The notes below the pieces were generated by a model that saw nothing but the letters and a program-made list of their open reading frames with translations, was not told the DNA's origin and made no database searches. The translations under genes and the position numbers were made by a program. From Bacillota bacterium (lineage in GTDB: Bacteria; Bacillota; Clostridia; Oscillospirales; Ruminococcaceae), in NCBI GenBank assembly GCA_023460535.1, contig JAEWPV010000016.1, forward strand, positions 434,001 to 498,000: DNA of 64,000 nt. Reading direction: 5' to 3'. Position 1 is the first letter of the stretch. Every line of letters begins with the position of its first letter. This document shows, in pieces, positions 33,617 to 42,276 of the stretch.

Positions 33617-34921
33617 ATGCAGAAAACGACAAATGAATTTCTACTCAGGCACGGAATGCACTATGAAACCATAGACAAGAACAGGGAAACCGAAGCGTTT
33701 CGCGCTCAGATGCGAAGTGGTCTTTCCGGCTTGCCCTCATCGCTGATGATGATTCCCACCTTTATTACGTTAGCTGAGGATATCCCCTGCGACCGCGAGG
33801 TAATGGTGATGGACGCGGGCGGTACAAACTTTCGGGTAGCCGTAATAAAGTACGCTAGTGACCGCAGTATGACCATCTCCCATTTTTCTAAGCATCCCAT
33901 GCCGGGCACGCAGGGCCGCATAGGCATTGACGCGTTCTTTGAAAAAATTGTGGATTATATGGAGCCTGTACTTCAAAAAACCACCGCTGAAACGGTCGGG
34001 TTTTGCTTTTCGTTCGCGACAAAAATCCTTCCCAATAAGGAAGGAAGCCTCAGCGCGTTTAGCAAAGAGATTTTGGTAGATGGCGTAGACAGACAGCTTA
34101 TCGGCGAAAGCGTAAACAAGGTGCTTAAAAAGCGCGGCTATGCGCCCAAGCGGTTTGTCTTGCTAAACGATACGGTAGCCACCATGCTCGGCGGAGTATC
34201 CGCCGCCCAAAAGCCATATTCCAGCTTTATTGGCTATATCCTGGGCACAGGGACCAACACCTGCTATCTGGAGCGCTGCGAGCAGATTACTAAATCTCCC
34301 GACGCGGTAACGGTCGAGGGAAGAATGGCAATCAACTGCGAAAGCGGGATGTACGACGGAATCAGTCAGGGCGATTACGACAAAGCGGTGGACAGTGAGT
34401 CGGCGATACCTGGAGGCAGCCGGTTTGAGAAGATGATCTCGGGTGCTTATCAGGGCAAGGTAATCTATAAAACGGTGCGAGGTGCCGTAGAGGACGGCTT
34501 GTTTACCGAGGAATTTGCACAGCGGTTTGCCGGTTCTCAGGTGTTCTTCACCATGCCGCAGATTGACGGTTTTTGTGCCGCACCCCAAGGCGACGGCGAT
34601 TTGGCACGCCTTGCTGCAGACAGTGAGCAGGACCGCCAGACGCTGTACGATATCATTGACGCAAGCTTTGAGCGCGCCGCCCGCCTGACAGCCATTGTGT
34701 TTGCTGCGATTATGCTGCAAACTCAAAGCGGAAGCAGCCCGGAAAACCCGGTTTGCATTACCGCCGAGGGAACAAGCTTTACCAAATCCGTGTTGTTTGG
34801 CAAAAAGCTGAACCGGTATGTTGCGGAATATCTTAATCAAGAGCTGGGCTTATATTGTGATATCATCTCGGTAGAGAACGCCACCCTAATCGGTTCCGCC
34901 ATGGCGGCACTGATGGATTGA
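33617..34921 (+). CDS. eukaryotic-type hexokinase family protein
   Basis: A 434-aa sugar kinase. Its motifs follow the eukaryotic hexokinase family rather than bacterial ROK or Glk: phosphate-1 MDAGGTNFRVAV (about 65-76), the catalytic block VLLNDTVATMLGG (D185), GYILGTGTNTCYLE (207-220), substrate glutamate in AINCESGMYDG (E242), and adenosine motif CITAEGTSFTKS near 385. It should phosphorylate glucose or related hexoses with ATP in the cytoplasm. Family members occur sporadically in clostridia. The ATG at 33617 follows GGAGG at correct spacing, unlike upstream in-frame ATGs. It stands alone with its own promoter; repeat copy 3 starts about 8 bp after its stop. Confidence 0.9.
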   Translation: MQKTTNEFLLRHGMHYETIDKNRETEAFRAQMRSGLSGLPSSLMMIPTFITLAEDIPCDREVMVMDAGGTNFRVAVIKYASDRSMTISHFSKHPMPGTQGRIGIDAFFEKIVDYMEPVLQKTTAETVGFCFSFATKILPNKEGSLSAFSKEILVDGVDRQLIGESVNKVLKKRGYAPKRFVLLNDTVATMLGGVSAAQKPYSSFIGYILGTGTNTCYLERCEQITKSPDAVTVEGRMAINCESGMYDGISQGDYDKAVDSESAIPGGSRFEKMISGAYQGKVIYKTVRGAVEDGLFTEEFAQRFAGSQVFFTMPQIDGFCAAPQGDGDLARLAADSEQDRQTLYDIIDASFERAARLTAIVFAAIMLQTQSGSSPENPVCITAEGTSFTKSVLFGKKLNRYVAEYLNQELGLYCDIISVENATLIGSAMAALMD

Positions 34922-34928
34922 TATACGA

Positions 34929-35026
34929 AATCAACTTATAATGTCTGCTAAATAATCATTGTAAAAGCCATAATTCCGAGCCCTTGCTCGGTTTTATTCG
35001 GACATTATTAACGTTTACTAGCTATA
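34929..35026. repeat. dispersed palindromic repeat, copy 3
   Basis: About 98 bp immediately after the hexokinase stop. Outer arms ATCAACTTATAATGTC and GGACATTATT pair, and the core hairpin is CCGAGC-CCTT-GCTCGG, a fully paired version of the apical hairpin seen in copies 1 and 4. The 3' arm ends CTAGCTATAG. Compensatory change in the apical stem argues that the folded form matters. Confidence 0.8.
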
Positions 35027-35071
35027 GAAAAAGCAAAAAGGATAGCCCGGCGTTATCACACAGACTGGATG

Positions 35072-35105
35072 AGTGCGTTTGCGTTTTGTGCGCGAACGCA
35101 CTTTT
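35072..35105 (+). terminator. terminator-like hairpin downstream of repeat copy 3
   Basis: AGTGCGTTTGCG (35072-35083) pairs with CGCGAACGCACT (35091-35102) through 12 positions, then TTTG. It could end a short transcript from the repeat's 3' arm, or hexokinase read-through. Nothing else is seen in the 34922-35249 spacer. Confidence 0.65.
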
Positions 35106-35249
35106 GTAGTGTAATGAACCATAAGCCAGCAGATTAAATTATTGGTGTTAATCTTCATCTGCACATAATTTGTAGAACCGTTTACCCACACCTTGTTTTG
35201 AAAACGAAGATATAATAAAGAGAAGTTTGCAATTAGGGGTTGGGTTATC

Positions 35250-35891
35250 TTGCGTTTTTTTTCTCCCGTTATTCTGGAAGCGCTTATCCTTGCATGTGCG
35301 TTGTCTCTTGATGCGTTTATAGCAAGCTTTGCTTACGGCAGCAAAAAAATAAAGATACCATTTAAATCCATACTGGTAATTGGTTTTGTGTGCAGTGGGG
35401 TTACCGGTTTTGCTCTTTTGGCGGGGACTGTGCTCAAACAATATATACCTAATAGCTTATCGGTTGCAATTAGTGTTGTAATCTTGCTGTTGCTGGGCAT
35501 CGCAAAGCTTTTGGATAGCATTACAAAGGCTATCATCCGTAAGCACAATAACCTAAACAAAGAAATCAAGTTCTCGTTGTTCAACTTTAAATTTATACTC
35601 AACTTGTATGCAAACCCCGAGGATGCCGATGTCGACGACTCGAAAACACTGTCTGCGGCAGAGGCGGCTTCGCTTGCGGCGGCGCTTTCGCTTGATGGGA
35701 TAACGGTGGGGCTGGGTGCCGCCATTGGCAATGTAAATGGGTTTGCGGTGTTTGTCGGCTCGTTGGTAACCAACCTAATTGCCGTGCTGTTGGGCAGCAT
35801 GGCAGGTGATAAACTGGCAAGGAAAACACCGTTTGATTTTTCATGGCTCAGCGGCATAATCCTTATCATACTGGCACTACTGAAACTGTGA
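35250..35891 (+). CDS. ytaF: sporulation membrane protein YtaF
   Basis: A 213-aa polytopic membrane protein with about six hydrophobic segments arranged as two similar halves. The first contains ALILACALSLDAFIASFAYG and the second AAALSLDGITVGLGAAIGNVNG; the repeated LSLD motif is shared with MntP/DUF204-like transporters. A soluble loop (KFSLFNFKFILNLYANPEDADVDDSK) separates the halves. This is YtaF, a membrane protein tied to sporulation in Bacillus; a cation transport role is suggested by the fold only. The start is TTG at 35250 with GGGGTTGGG upstream. Confidence 0.88.
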   Translation: MRFFSPVILEALILACALSLDAFIASFAYGSKKIKIPFKSILVIGFVCSGVTGFALLAGTVLKQYIPNSLSVAISVVILLLLGIAKLLDSITKAIIRKHNNLNKEIKFSLFNFKFILNLYANPEDADVDDSKTLSAAEAASLAAALSLDGITVGLGAAIGNVNGFAVFVGSLVTNLIAVLLGSMAGDKLARKTPFDFSWLSGIILIILALLKL

Positions 35892-36055
35892 AGTATAAAA
35901 CATAATAATACCGGTTACGGAATAAACAGGGTTGGATTTTCATTGTGATAATGGTATAATGTCGGTTGTTAAGCCAATCTAATTTTTGCGGTTTATTTGG
36001 ATTTTCACGATATGGGCAATAACGCATTAAGCGTTCGGAAAGGCGGGGTGGTACC

Positions 36056-36235
36056 ATGGTAAGAATAAGCGTTGGTTCGCATACAGAGATTACCACGCTG
36101 ATTCGCGCCTGCTACGGCAGATACAATAGCTATCGTGTCAAGCGCATAGGAATGCAGGATATCACCTGTACCGAGCAGCTCGTCAAGCATGATGTAACGC
36201 AGGAAGACTTCCGATTCTCTTGCCCCAATAAATAA
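36056..36235 (+). CDS. small hypothetical protein (59 aa)
   Basis: A 59-codon frame reading MVRISVGSHTEITTLIRACY and ending CTEQLVKHDVTQEDFRFSCPNK. AAAGGCGGGGTGG precedes the ATG and the next gene begins 21 bp after its stop, with its own AAGGAG site, so a small operon with the VOC protein is plausible. No family is recognised and there is no membrane segment. The preceding GGGTGGTACC resembles a T-box core, but no other T-box part is present. It may be spurious. Confidence 0.4.
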   Translation: MVRISVGSHTEITTLIRACYGRYNSYRVKRIGMQDITCTEQLVKHDVTQEDFRFSCPNK

Positions 36236-36256
36236 GTAATAAGGAGAATCGCACAG

Positions 36257-36643
36257 ATGAAATGCACGATAACTCATATAGCGGTGTATGTTACCAACCT
36301 AGAGCAAGCCAGAGAATATTACATGACGTTTTTCGGTGGAAAAAGCAACGCCCGCTATCAAAACAGCAAGGGCTTTTCCAGCTATTTTATCACCTTTGAC
36401 GGCGGTGCGCGGTTGGAGCTTATGCACCACACCCAGCTGGAGCATAGACAGCCGCAAGACAAGGTAACGGGCTGGAGCCACATTGCGTTTTCGGTGAAGG
36501 ATGAAAAGGCAGTCAAAGAGCTGACTGAGCGCATTGTAGCTGCGGGGTATGCGCTGTACAGTCCGCCAAGAACCACGGGTGACGGATACTTTGAAAGCTG
36601 CGTTGCCGATCCGGATGGCAATCGGGTGGAGATAACAACCTAA
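36257..36643 (+). CDS. VOC family protein (glyoxalase I-like)
   Basis: A 128-aa single vicinal-oxygen-chelate unit with two beta-alpha-beta-beta-beta modules. Metal ligands are visible at H7 (ITHIAVYV), E54 (ARLELMHH), H75 (WSHIAFSV) and E125 (NRVEITT), the order found in metal-dependent glyoxalase-type proteins. DPDGNRVEI near the C-terminus is the typical closing motif. It may act as a lactoylglutathione lyase-like or other small-molecule lyase or isomerase; the substrate is unknown. AAGGAG lies nine bases before the ATG. A hairpin terminator follows. Confidence 0.85.
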   Translation: MKCTITHIAVYVTNLEQAREYYMTFFGGKSNARYQNSKGFSSYFITFDGGARLELMHHTQLEHRQPQDKVTGWSHIAFSVKDEKAVKELTERIVAAGYALYSPPRTTGDGYFESCVADPDGNRVEITT

Positions 36644-36660
36644 TATAAAAAGCACAATTA

Positions 36661-36700
36661 CAATGAGATGGCTGCATCGTGCGGCCATCTTATTGTGTTT
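36661..36700 (+). terminator. terminator after the VOC gene
   Basis: CAATGAGATGGC (36661-36672) pairs with GCCATCTTATTG (36684-36695), one G-T, followed by TGTTTTAT. Confidence 0.75.
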
Positions 36701-36728
36701 TATCTAAACATTGTAATATCACAGAATG

Positions 36729-36757
36729 TTTCAATCTGTAAAATAATCTGTTATAAT
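36729..36757 (+). promoter_or_regulatory. sigma-A promoter of the bacteriohemerythrin-cheX operon
   Basis: TTTCAA (36729-36734), 17 nt, TATAAT (36752-36757). Confidence 0.6.
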
Positions 36758-36815
36758 TAGCCTGTAGTCGAGTTGGCGGCTTTTATAGAGAATACCGCCG
36801 GAAAGGATGAAGCGA

Positions 36816-37241
36816 ATGATCTGGAAAGAGAATTACAGGCTCGGGGTACAGATGATCGATGAGCAGCACAGAGAGCTGTTTCGCCGGGTGTCTGCTTTCC
36901 TTGGCACGGTCCGTTCGCCGCTTGCATGTGATCAAAAGGCGCGAATGGTTACCGATACGCTAGACTTTATGAAGCAATACATCGTCGAACATTTCCGCGA
37001 GGAAGAGGAATACCAGCGACTCATAGACTACCCCGAACGGGCGGAGCACGCAAGGATCCATGCTGATATGGTCAATTTCGTAATAGAGGTAGAGGCACAA
37101 TACCGGCAGCAGGGCTACAACGAACAGCTTATTCAGCGGTTCTCGGGCAAATTACTTGCTTGGCTAATCAACCATGTTGCGGCGGAAGACCAAAAGATCG
37201 CGGATTATGCAAACATGAGGGGGGCCGAGCTCAATGACTAA
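36816..37241 (+). CDS. bacteriohemerythrin
   Basis: A 141-aa four-helix-bundle protein with all seven di-iron ligands: H18 (MIDEQHREL), H59 and E63 (VEHFREEEE), H78 and H82 (HARIHADM), H120 and D125 (INHVAAEDQK). The bundle should bind O2 at the di-iron centre, for sensing, delivery or detoxification in an anaerobe. It is a stand-alone domain with no fused signalling module. The ATG at 36816 (MIWKENY) is nine bases after GGAAAGG; the ATG at 36807 abuts that site. Its last codons overlap the cheX start by 8 bp, so translation is coupled. Confidence 0.95.
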   Translation: MIWKENYRLGVQMIDEQHRELFRRVSAFLGTVRSPLACDQKARMVTDTLDFMKQYIVEHFREEEEYQRLIDYPERAEHARIHADMVNFVIEVEAQYRQQGYNEQLIQRFSGKLLAWLINHVAAEDQKIADYANMRGAELND

Positions 37242-37695
37242 TGCACTTTATCAGCCATTTTTTAATGCGACGCGGGATGTGTTAAAGTTGATGCTTGATA
37301 TCAACAGCGTAGCAAATCAGGGCGGGGATACCGCAAACGGTATTGTAGAGGACTCGGGCATCTATATTGCCATCGGGGTAACGGGCGACCTTGGCGGCGA
37401 AATTCTATACAGCTTCCCGAACAATACGGCGCTTGAAATGGTACGAATTATGAGTGGGATGGAGTTTGACGCGGTAGATGACTTTGTAACCTCCGCAATC
37501 GGTGAGATAGCAAACATCATCAGCGGTAAGGCACTGGTGTTTCTTTCAGAGCAGAATGTGGTGTGCGATATTCTTCCGCCTAAGGTTGTTTCGCTTGATA
37601 CTGAGCCTGCCGACGCGGTCGAGCAGACAGGTTTAAACACCTGCATTATTACCGACATTGGTACGGTAGGTCTTAATATCAATCTCGCGCAGTAG
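37234..37695 (+). CDS. cheX: CheX-type chemotaxis phosphatase
   Basis: A 153-aa CheX/CheC-like protein. The catalytic ExxN motif is E91-I-A-N94 in SAIGEIANIISGKAL, on the expected helix, after a beta-rich N-terminal half (GIYIAIGVTGDLGGEILYSF). CheX dimers remove phosphate from CheY~P or similar response regulators. No other chemotaxis gene is in the window; coupling to the hemerythrin gene suggests a signalling link to oxygen, by inference. The ATG overlaps the end of the upstream gene. A strong hairpin follows. Confidence 0.9.
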   Translation: MTNALYQPFFNATRDVLKLMLDINSVANQGGDTANGIVEDSGIYIAIGVTGDLGGEILYSFPNNTALEMVRIMSGMEFDAVDDFVTSAIGEIANIISGKALVFLSEQNVVCDILPPKVVSLDTEPADAVEQTGLNTCIITDIGTVGLNINLAQ

Positions 37696-37712
37696 CCGGC
37701 CTATTTACAGTA

Positions 37713-37763
37713 AACGGCACGATATACATAAACAGCTGAACGCCGCTGGTATATCGTGCCGTT
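37713..37763. terminator. long hairpin after cheX
   Basis: AACGGCACGATATA (37713-37726) is perfectly complementary to TATATCGTGCCGTT (37750-37763), with an inner CAGC/GCTG hairpin in the 23-nt loop. The T tract is weak, so it could be an RNA-stabilising structure rather than a terminator. Confidence 0.6.
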
Positions 37764-37902
37764 AGTGCATTCTGCTCTTGGAATTTTAATTTTATTAACA
37801 CATCGTCAGCACAAATGGTGTAGTATTTTATAAGTATCGGGGCTAATTCGGCTGTTTTATTGCAAACCAAGTAGATTTCTCTGCGTTTTGTGGTATATCG
37901 TA

Positions 37903-37931
37903 TTGCAAATTTGGCGAAAATTATGTAAAAT
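37903..37931 (+). promoter_or_regulatory. sigma-A promoter ahead of the PucR-like gene
   Basis: TTGCAA (37903-37908), 17 nt, TAAAAT (37926-37931). It lies downstream of the longest ORF start, supporting the internal start at 38086. Confidence 0.65.
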
Positions 37932-38085
37932 GAATATTAGTTGTAGGCTGCCGGAATACAGTGGGGCGGATGAGAATGAGTTTCGCTTTACACAGTCGGC
38001 GGTCGCACCGGCGCATTGTGCGGTACGCGTTACGCTGCGTGCACTTCGTACAGACAGAATTCGATGCGAGAAGAAGGGATACGAT

Positions 38086-39183
38086 ATGTCAAACAGACTA
38101 TTTCAAGGCGTGGTTCACCAAATGCGGGATTCTATTGACAGGGTCATTGGGGTGGTGGATGAGAATGCCGCCATCGTTTCCTGCAGCGAGTTATCCAAAA
38201 TTGGGGAAACAGTCATGGAGGTCAGCGGGTATCAGCCCTTTGATCTTTCCGACTCCCACGATACCTTTGTGCGGGATGGTTACACCTATAAGCCCTTCGG
38301 TACACGCCCAAGGCCCGACTATGCGGTGTTTGTAGAGGGCGCGGACGACATTGCCGCAAAGTATGCCGCGATTCTTGCCGTTTCGCTGGCCAGCATTAAG
38401 CAGTACTATGACGAAAAGTATGACCGCAACAACTTTATTAAAAATGTCATTCTTGATAACATCCTGCCCGGAGATATCTACGTAAAGGCGCGCGAGCTGC
38501 ATTTTAGCACTGACGTTAGCCGTGTGGTTATCCTCATACGGGTTACAAACACCAACGATGTGTCGGTGTTTGAGGTAATACAGAATCTGTTCCCGGACAA
38601 GCAAAAGGACTTTGTGTTTAACATCAGCGAAACCGACGTTGTGCTTGTTAAGGAGATTAAGCCGAACATCGAATCGCGCGACCTGGAAAAGCTTGCCCGT
38701 TCGATTGTCGACACCCTTTCAAGCGAGTTTTACACCGCCGCCGTCGTGGGTATCGGCACCGCGATTGTGGGGGTTAAGGAGCTTGCGCGTTCCTTTAAAG
38801 AGGCGCAGGTTGCGCTTGAGGTCGGCAAGGTATTCGATACCGAAAAGTCGATTGTCAGCTACGATAATTTGGGCATTGCCCGCTTAATCTATCAGCTTCC
38901 CACCACGCTTTGCGAGATGTTTTTACGCGAGGTGTTTAAGAAAGGTTCTATCGAGTCGCTTGATCACGAAACGCTGTTTACCATTCAGCGTTTCTTTGAA
39001 AACAACCTCAACGTGTCCGAGACCTCCCGCAAGCTGTTTGTGCACCGCAACACGCTGGTCTATCGTCTTGAAAAGATCAAGAAGCTCACGGGGCTTGACC
39101 TGCGCGAGTTTGACCATGCCATCGTGTTTAAGGTAGCCCTCATGGTTAAAAAGTATCTGACAGCAAATCCTGTAAAGTACTAA
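38086..39183 (+). CDS. PucR/CdaR-type transcriptional regulator
   Basis: A 365-aa protein. The N-terminal 130 residues (MSNRLFQGVVHQMRDSIDRVIGVVDENAA) resemble the sensing region of CdaR-type regulators. A GGDEF-like middle segment follows (VVILIRVTNTNDVSVFEVIQ, YTAAVVGIGTAIVGVKEL). The C-terminal PucR helix-turn-helix (about 300-360) reads FFENNLNVSETSRKLFVHRNTLVYRLEKI. In clostridia a gene of this type commonly precedes ftsE, and here ftsE follows 78 bp later. It may regulate the downstream cell-wall operon or respond to a metabolite; no ligand is evident. The ATG at 38086 follows AAGGGA and lies after the promoter. Confidence 0.82.
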   Translation: MSNRLFQGVVHQMRDSIDRVIGVVDENAAIVSCSELSKIGETVMEVSGYQPFDLSDSHDTFVRDGYTYKPFGTRPRPDYAVFVEGADDIAAKYAAILAVSLASIKQYYDEKYDRNNFIKNVILDNILPGDIYVKARELHFSTDVSRVVILIRVTNTNDVSVFEVIQNLFPDKQKDFVFNISETDVVLVKEIKPNIESRDLEKLARSIVDTLSSEFYTAAVVGIGTAIVGVKELARSFKEAQVALEVGKVFDTEKSIVSYDNLGIARLIYQLPTTLCEMFLREVFKKGSIESLDHETLFTIQRFFENNLNVSETSRKLFVHRNTLVYRLEKIKKLTGLDLREFDHAIVFKVALMVKKYLTANPVKY

Positions 39184-39261
39184 GGACGAAAAGGATTGCA
39201 GGATAACTGGCTCCTCCCTGTCTGTTCCTCATCCTGATAATCCCGGAGGCGAAGAAACGCA

Positions 39262-39942
39262 TTGATTAAGTTTACAGGTGTGTCGGTGGTTTACCCCAAC
39301 GGTACAAAGGCGCTGCGCGATATAAATTTAAAAGTAAATGACGGCGAGTTTGTGTTTGTTGTCGGCGCTTCCGGCGCCGGCAAAAGCACGTTGATTAAAT
39401 TGATTATGGGCGAAGAGCGCCCCTTAAAGGGAACGGTTGAAGTCAACGGCTACAACATTTCCCGTATTAAGCGCCGCCATATACCCAAGTTAAGGCGCTC
39501 CATGGGCGTCGTGTTTCAGGACTTTCGATTGATTCCCAACATGAGTGTATACGACAACGTGGCGTTTGCGCTTCGGGTTACCGGCGTTACCGCGCGGGAT
39601 ATCCGAAAGCGCGTGCCCTACATATTGGGGCTGGTGGAGCTTGCCTCCAAGGCGCGGTGTATGCCCGCCGAGCTCTCGGGCGGCGAGCAGCAGCGCGTTG
39701 CGCTTGCGCGTGCGCTTGTTAACAATCCATCCCTTATCATTGCCGATGAACCGACCGGCAATATCGACCCCGAGCTTTCGTACGAAATCATCGAACTGCT
39801 CAGCGAGATTAACCGCTGCGGAACCACCGTCTTGATGGTGACGCATGAGCATGACCTTGTTGCGCGTTTTAACAAGCGCGTGATTATCGTGGATCAAGGC
39901 GGGATTGTCGCTGACGGCCTCGCGCTGGATTGGAGGCCGTAA
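39262..39942 (+). CDS. ftsE: cell division ATP-binding protein FtsE
   Basis: A 226-aa ABC ATPase: Walker A VVGASGAGKSTLIKL (about 34-48), Q-loop VFQDFRLI, signature LSGGEQQRVALARAL, Walker B LIIADEPTGNIDP and a switch histidine in MVTHEHD. With FtsX it forms a transporter-like complex at the division site that activates peptidoglycan hydrolases rather than moving substrate. The start is TTG at 39262 after GGAGGCG. ftsX follows with a 3-bp gap, so translation is coupled. Confidence 0.97.
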   Translation: MIKFTGVSVVYPNGTKALRDINLKVNDGEFVFVVGASGAGKSTLIKLIMGEERPLKGTVEVNGYNISRIKRRHIPKLRRSMGVVFQDFRLIPNMSVYDNVAFALRVTGVTARDIRKRVPYILGLVELASKARCMPAELSGGEQQRVALARALVNNPSLIIADEPTGNIDPELSYEIIELLSEINRCGTTVLMVTHEHDLVARFNKRVIIVDQGGIVADGLALDWRP

Positions 39943-39945
39943 CGC

Positions 39946-40854
39946 ATGAAAGTAAGCAGCTTTGGTTACCTTTTGCGCGAAGGCGCACGCAATGTTTGGG
40001 TAAACCGGATGATGAGTGTTGCGTCGGTTGGCGTACTCACGGCGTGCTTGTTACTTATTGGCGGTGCGCTGTTGTTTTCGGTTAATGTAAACAGTGTAGT
40101 CGGCTATGTGGAAGCGCAAAACGAGGTTAAGGTGTTTCTCAAAAACGAGATTCCCGACCTGACCAGGACGACGCTTGACAACGAGATTCGCAAGGTGGAT
40201 AACATCAGCGAGATTGAATATATCCCAAAAGAGCAGGGCATTTTAGAGTTTGCCGAGACAATGGGCGAATACTCCGACCTGATGGCGGGGCTGCAGGGCG
40301 AGGAAAACCCCCTGCCCGACACCTACATGGTTAAGGTAACCGACCTCTCACGGCTTGGCGAGACGGTAGAGCAGCTCAAAGGGCTTGCAGGCGTCGAAAA
40401 TGTCAGCGCTCCCATGGAGGTTGCCTCCTCCATTACCGGAATCAAGAACGCCGTCAACGTGTTCGGCGTGTTTGTGGTTGCCATTCTGGTTCTGGTTTCT
40501 CTGATTATCACCGCGAACACGATAAAGATTACAGTGTTTAACCGCCGCCGCGAAATTAGCATAATGAAGTTTGTCGGCGCTACCGATAGCTTTATTCGTT
40601 TGCCTTTTATCATAGAGGGCACTATTTTGGGGCTGCTTTCCGCTTTGCTTGCCTTTGGCGTTGTATGGGGCGGTTACGACTATATTCTGCGCAGCCTGTC
40701 CGAGAATGCGTCGGGCTGGCTGGATCTTGCTTATCGAAACTTTGTACCGTTTGATACGGTTGCCGACCGTCTGCTGCTGGGGTTTGTATCGGCGGGGGTT
40801 CTCTCCGGAACCATTGGCAGTATGCTTTTTGTAAGAAGACATCTAAAGGTTTAG
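39946..40854 (+). CDS. ftsX: cell division protein FtsX
   Basis: A 302-aa membrane protein: a cytoplasmic N-terminus, TM1 (about 22-45), an extracytoplasmic loop of about 130 residues (VEAQNEVKVFLKNEIPDLTR through SSITGIKNAVNV) and three more membrane segments near 175, 222 and 270. The FtsX/MacB-like permease domain includes TIKITVFNRRREISIMKFVGA. The outer loop is the part that contacts the hydrolase activator, presumably the coiled-coil protein encoded next. Confidence 0.95.
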   Translation: MKVSSFGYLLREGARNVWVNRMMSVASVGVLTACLLLIGGALLFSVNVNSVVGYVEAQNEVKVFLKNEIPDLTRTTLDNEIRKVDNISEIEYIPKEQGILEFAETMGEYSDLMAGLQGEENPLPDTYMVKVTDLSRLGETVEQLKGLAGVENVSAPMEVASSITGIKNAVNVFGVFVVAILVLVSLIITANTIKITVFNRRREISIMKFVGATDSFIRLPFIIEGTILGLLSALLAFGVVWGGYDYILRSLSENASGWLDLAYRNFVPFDTVADRLLLGFVSAGVLSGTIGSMLFVRRHLKV

Positions 40855-40899
40855 ACTGATAAGCGGCAAACCCGCAGTATCGGAAGAGGAGGCTTTTGG

Positions 40900-42162
40900 A
40901 TGAAGCATAAATTTAGTACAAAGATTCGCCTGTATACCGCGGCGGCGGCACTGATGATGGTTTTCAGCGCGGCAGCACCGCAGTTTACATATGGTCTTAC
41001 ACTCAATCCCAGTTCCTCAAAAGAGAATACGAGTTCAACCGGGTCGACATCCTCGTCGTCCTCCGGCTCAAAAACCGAGGCAAACGAAAAGCTTAGCGAT
41101 CTCAAGGGAGATTACGAGAAGCTGCAAAAGGAACTCGACGCTATAAAAAAGAACATCGACAGCATCGCAGACGAAAAGTCTAAAACAATAGCCAAGCAAA
41201 ACAGCGTCAGCCGCCAGATTGCGATTTCGCAGGAGCAGATTGCCATTCTGCAAAAACGCATCGCCGTCTTAAATGAGGAGATTGCGGTAAAAGAGCAGGA
41301 GATTGCGGACAAGCAGGCGGACATTGACGAAAACTACGAGCTGTTTAAGGTGCGTATGCGTGCGCTTTATATGACCGACACCTCCAGCGTCATGAACGTT
41401 CTGTTCGGCGCCCAGAGTTTTTCTGAGTTTTTACAGCGTAGCGAGTATATTAAACGGGTCACCCAGCATGACGACAAGCTGATTGCACGGCTTCGTGCCG
41501 ACAAGGCGGATATCGAGGCCGCCAAGGCGGTGATTGACGCCGCCAAGGCGGAGGTGGACGAGGCAAACGCCGAGGAGGCCGCAAAGAAAAAGCAGCTGGA
41601 AGGACAGTACAGCAGCCTAAGCCAGGAGGTTTCCATCCTCAAAAAGGCAGAGGCGGAGTACAACGCCAACAAGACTAAGATTCAAAAAGAGCTTGATGAA
41701 GCAAAAGCCGAGATCGACCGCCTGATGGCGGAGATCGGCAGTACCGGCGAATATGTCGGCGGCGAGTTTACGTGGCCGTTGCCCGGCTACAGCAGCATTT
41801 CGTCCTACTACGGCTGGCGGTTTAACGGCTCGGATTTTCACACGGGTATTGACATCACCGGCTCGGGCGTGTATGGTAAGTCTGTTAAGGCGGCAAACGC
41901 GGGCAAGGTTGCCTTTGTGCAGACAAACTACACTGCAGGTGTTGGCTATGGCAAATATGTTATCATAGACCACGGCGGCGGCTACGCGACACTGTACGCG
42001 CATATGTCTAGTGTTTCTGTCCAGCTGGGGCAATGGCTTGCACAGGGCGAAGAGGTTGGCAAGGTGGGCTCCACCGGTTGGTCGACCGGTCCGCATCTGC
42101 ATTTTGAAATCCGCGAAAACGGCAAGCACACAAACCCGCTGAATCATTATACCAAGCTGTAA
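40900..42162 (+). CDS. PcsB/EnvC-like murein hydrolase with M23 domain
   Basis: A 420-aa secreted protein. A signal peptide (residues 1-32, with AAAALMMVFSAAAPQFTYG) is followed by a Ser/Thr/Gly linker and long coiled coils (about 60-275; KLQKELDAIKKNIDSIADEK, EIAVKEQEIADKQADIDENY). The C-terminal LytM/M23 domain (about 285-420) has HTGID, HGGGYATLYAHMS and GPHLHFEI, with the zinc-binding His, Asp and HxH residues kept, so it is likely an active endopeptidase. Coiled coil plus M23 after ftsEX is the standard pattern for the hydrolase controlled by FtsEX (PcsB, CwlO or EnvC in other species). RBS is AGGAGG. Confidence 0.92.
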   Translation: MKHKFSTKIRLYTAAAALMMVFSAAAPQFTYGLTLNPSSSKENTSSTGSTSSSSSGSKTEANEKLSDLKGDYEKLQKELDAIKKNIDSIADEKSKTIAKQNSVSRQIAISQEQIAILQKRIAVLNEEIAVKEQEIADKQADIDENYELFKVRMRALYMTDTSSVMNVLFGAQSFSEFLQRSEYIKRVTQHDDKLIARLRADKADIEAAKAVIDAAKAEVDEANAEEAAKKKQLEGQYSSLSQEVSILKKAEAEYNANKTKIQKELDEAKAEIDRLMAEIGSTGEYVGGEFTWPLPGYSSISSYYGWRFNGSDFHTGIDITGSGVYGKSVKAANAGKVAFVQTNYTAGVGYGKYVIIDHGGGYATLYAHMSSVSVQLGQWLAQGEEVGKVGSTGWSTGPHLHFEIRENGKHTNPLNHYTKL

Positions 42163-42276
42163 TGAAAAATCAGGATATATACACCGGCGACTTAAAAGGA
42201 GAGCACCGCACAGAAATTTCCCCGGCTCTCTAACCGCGTGCGCCATGCAGCAACTGCGCACGGATACGGAGGAACT

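Noticed and set aside
36041..36058. Second T-box-like core GGGGTGGTACC before the 59-aa ORF
   Set aside because: The core stands alone without leader stems or terminator; it probably serves as part of the ribosome site.
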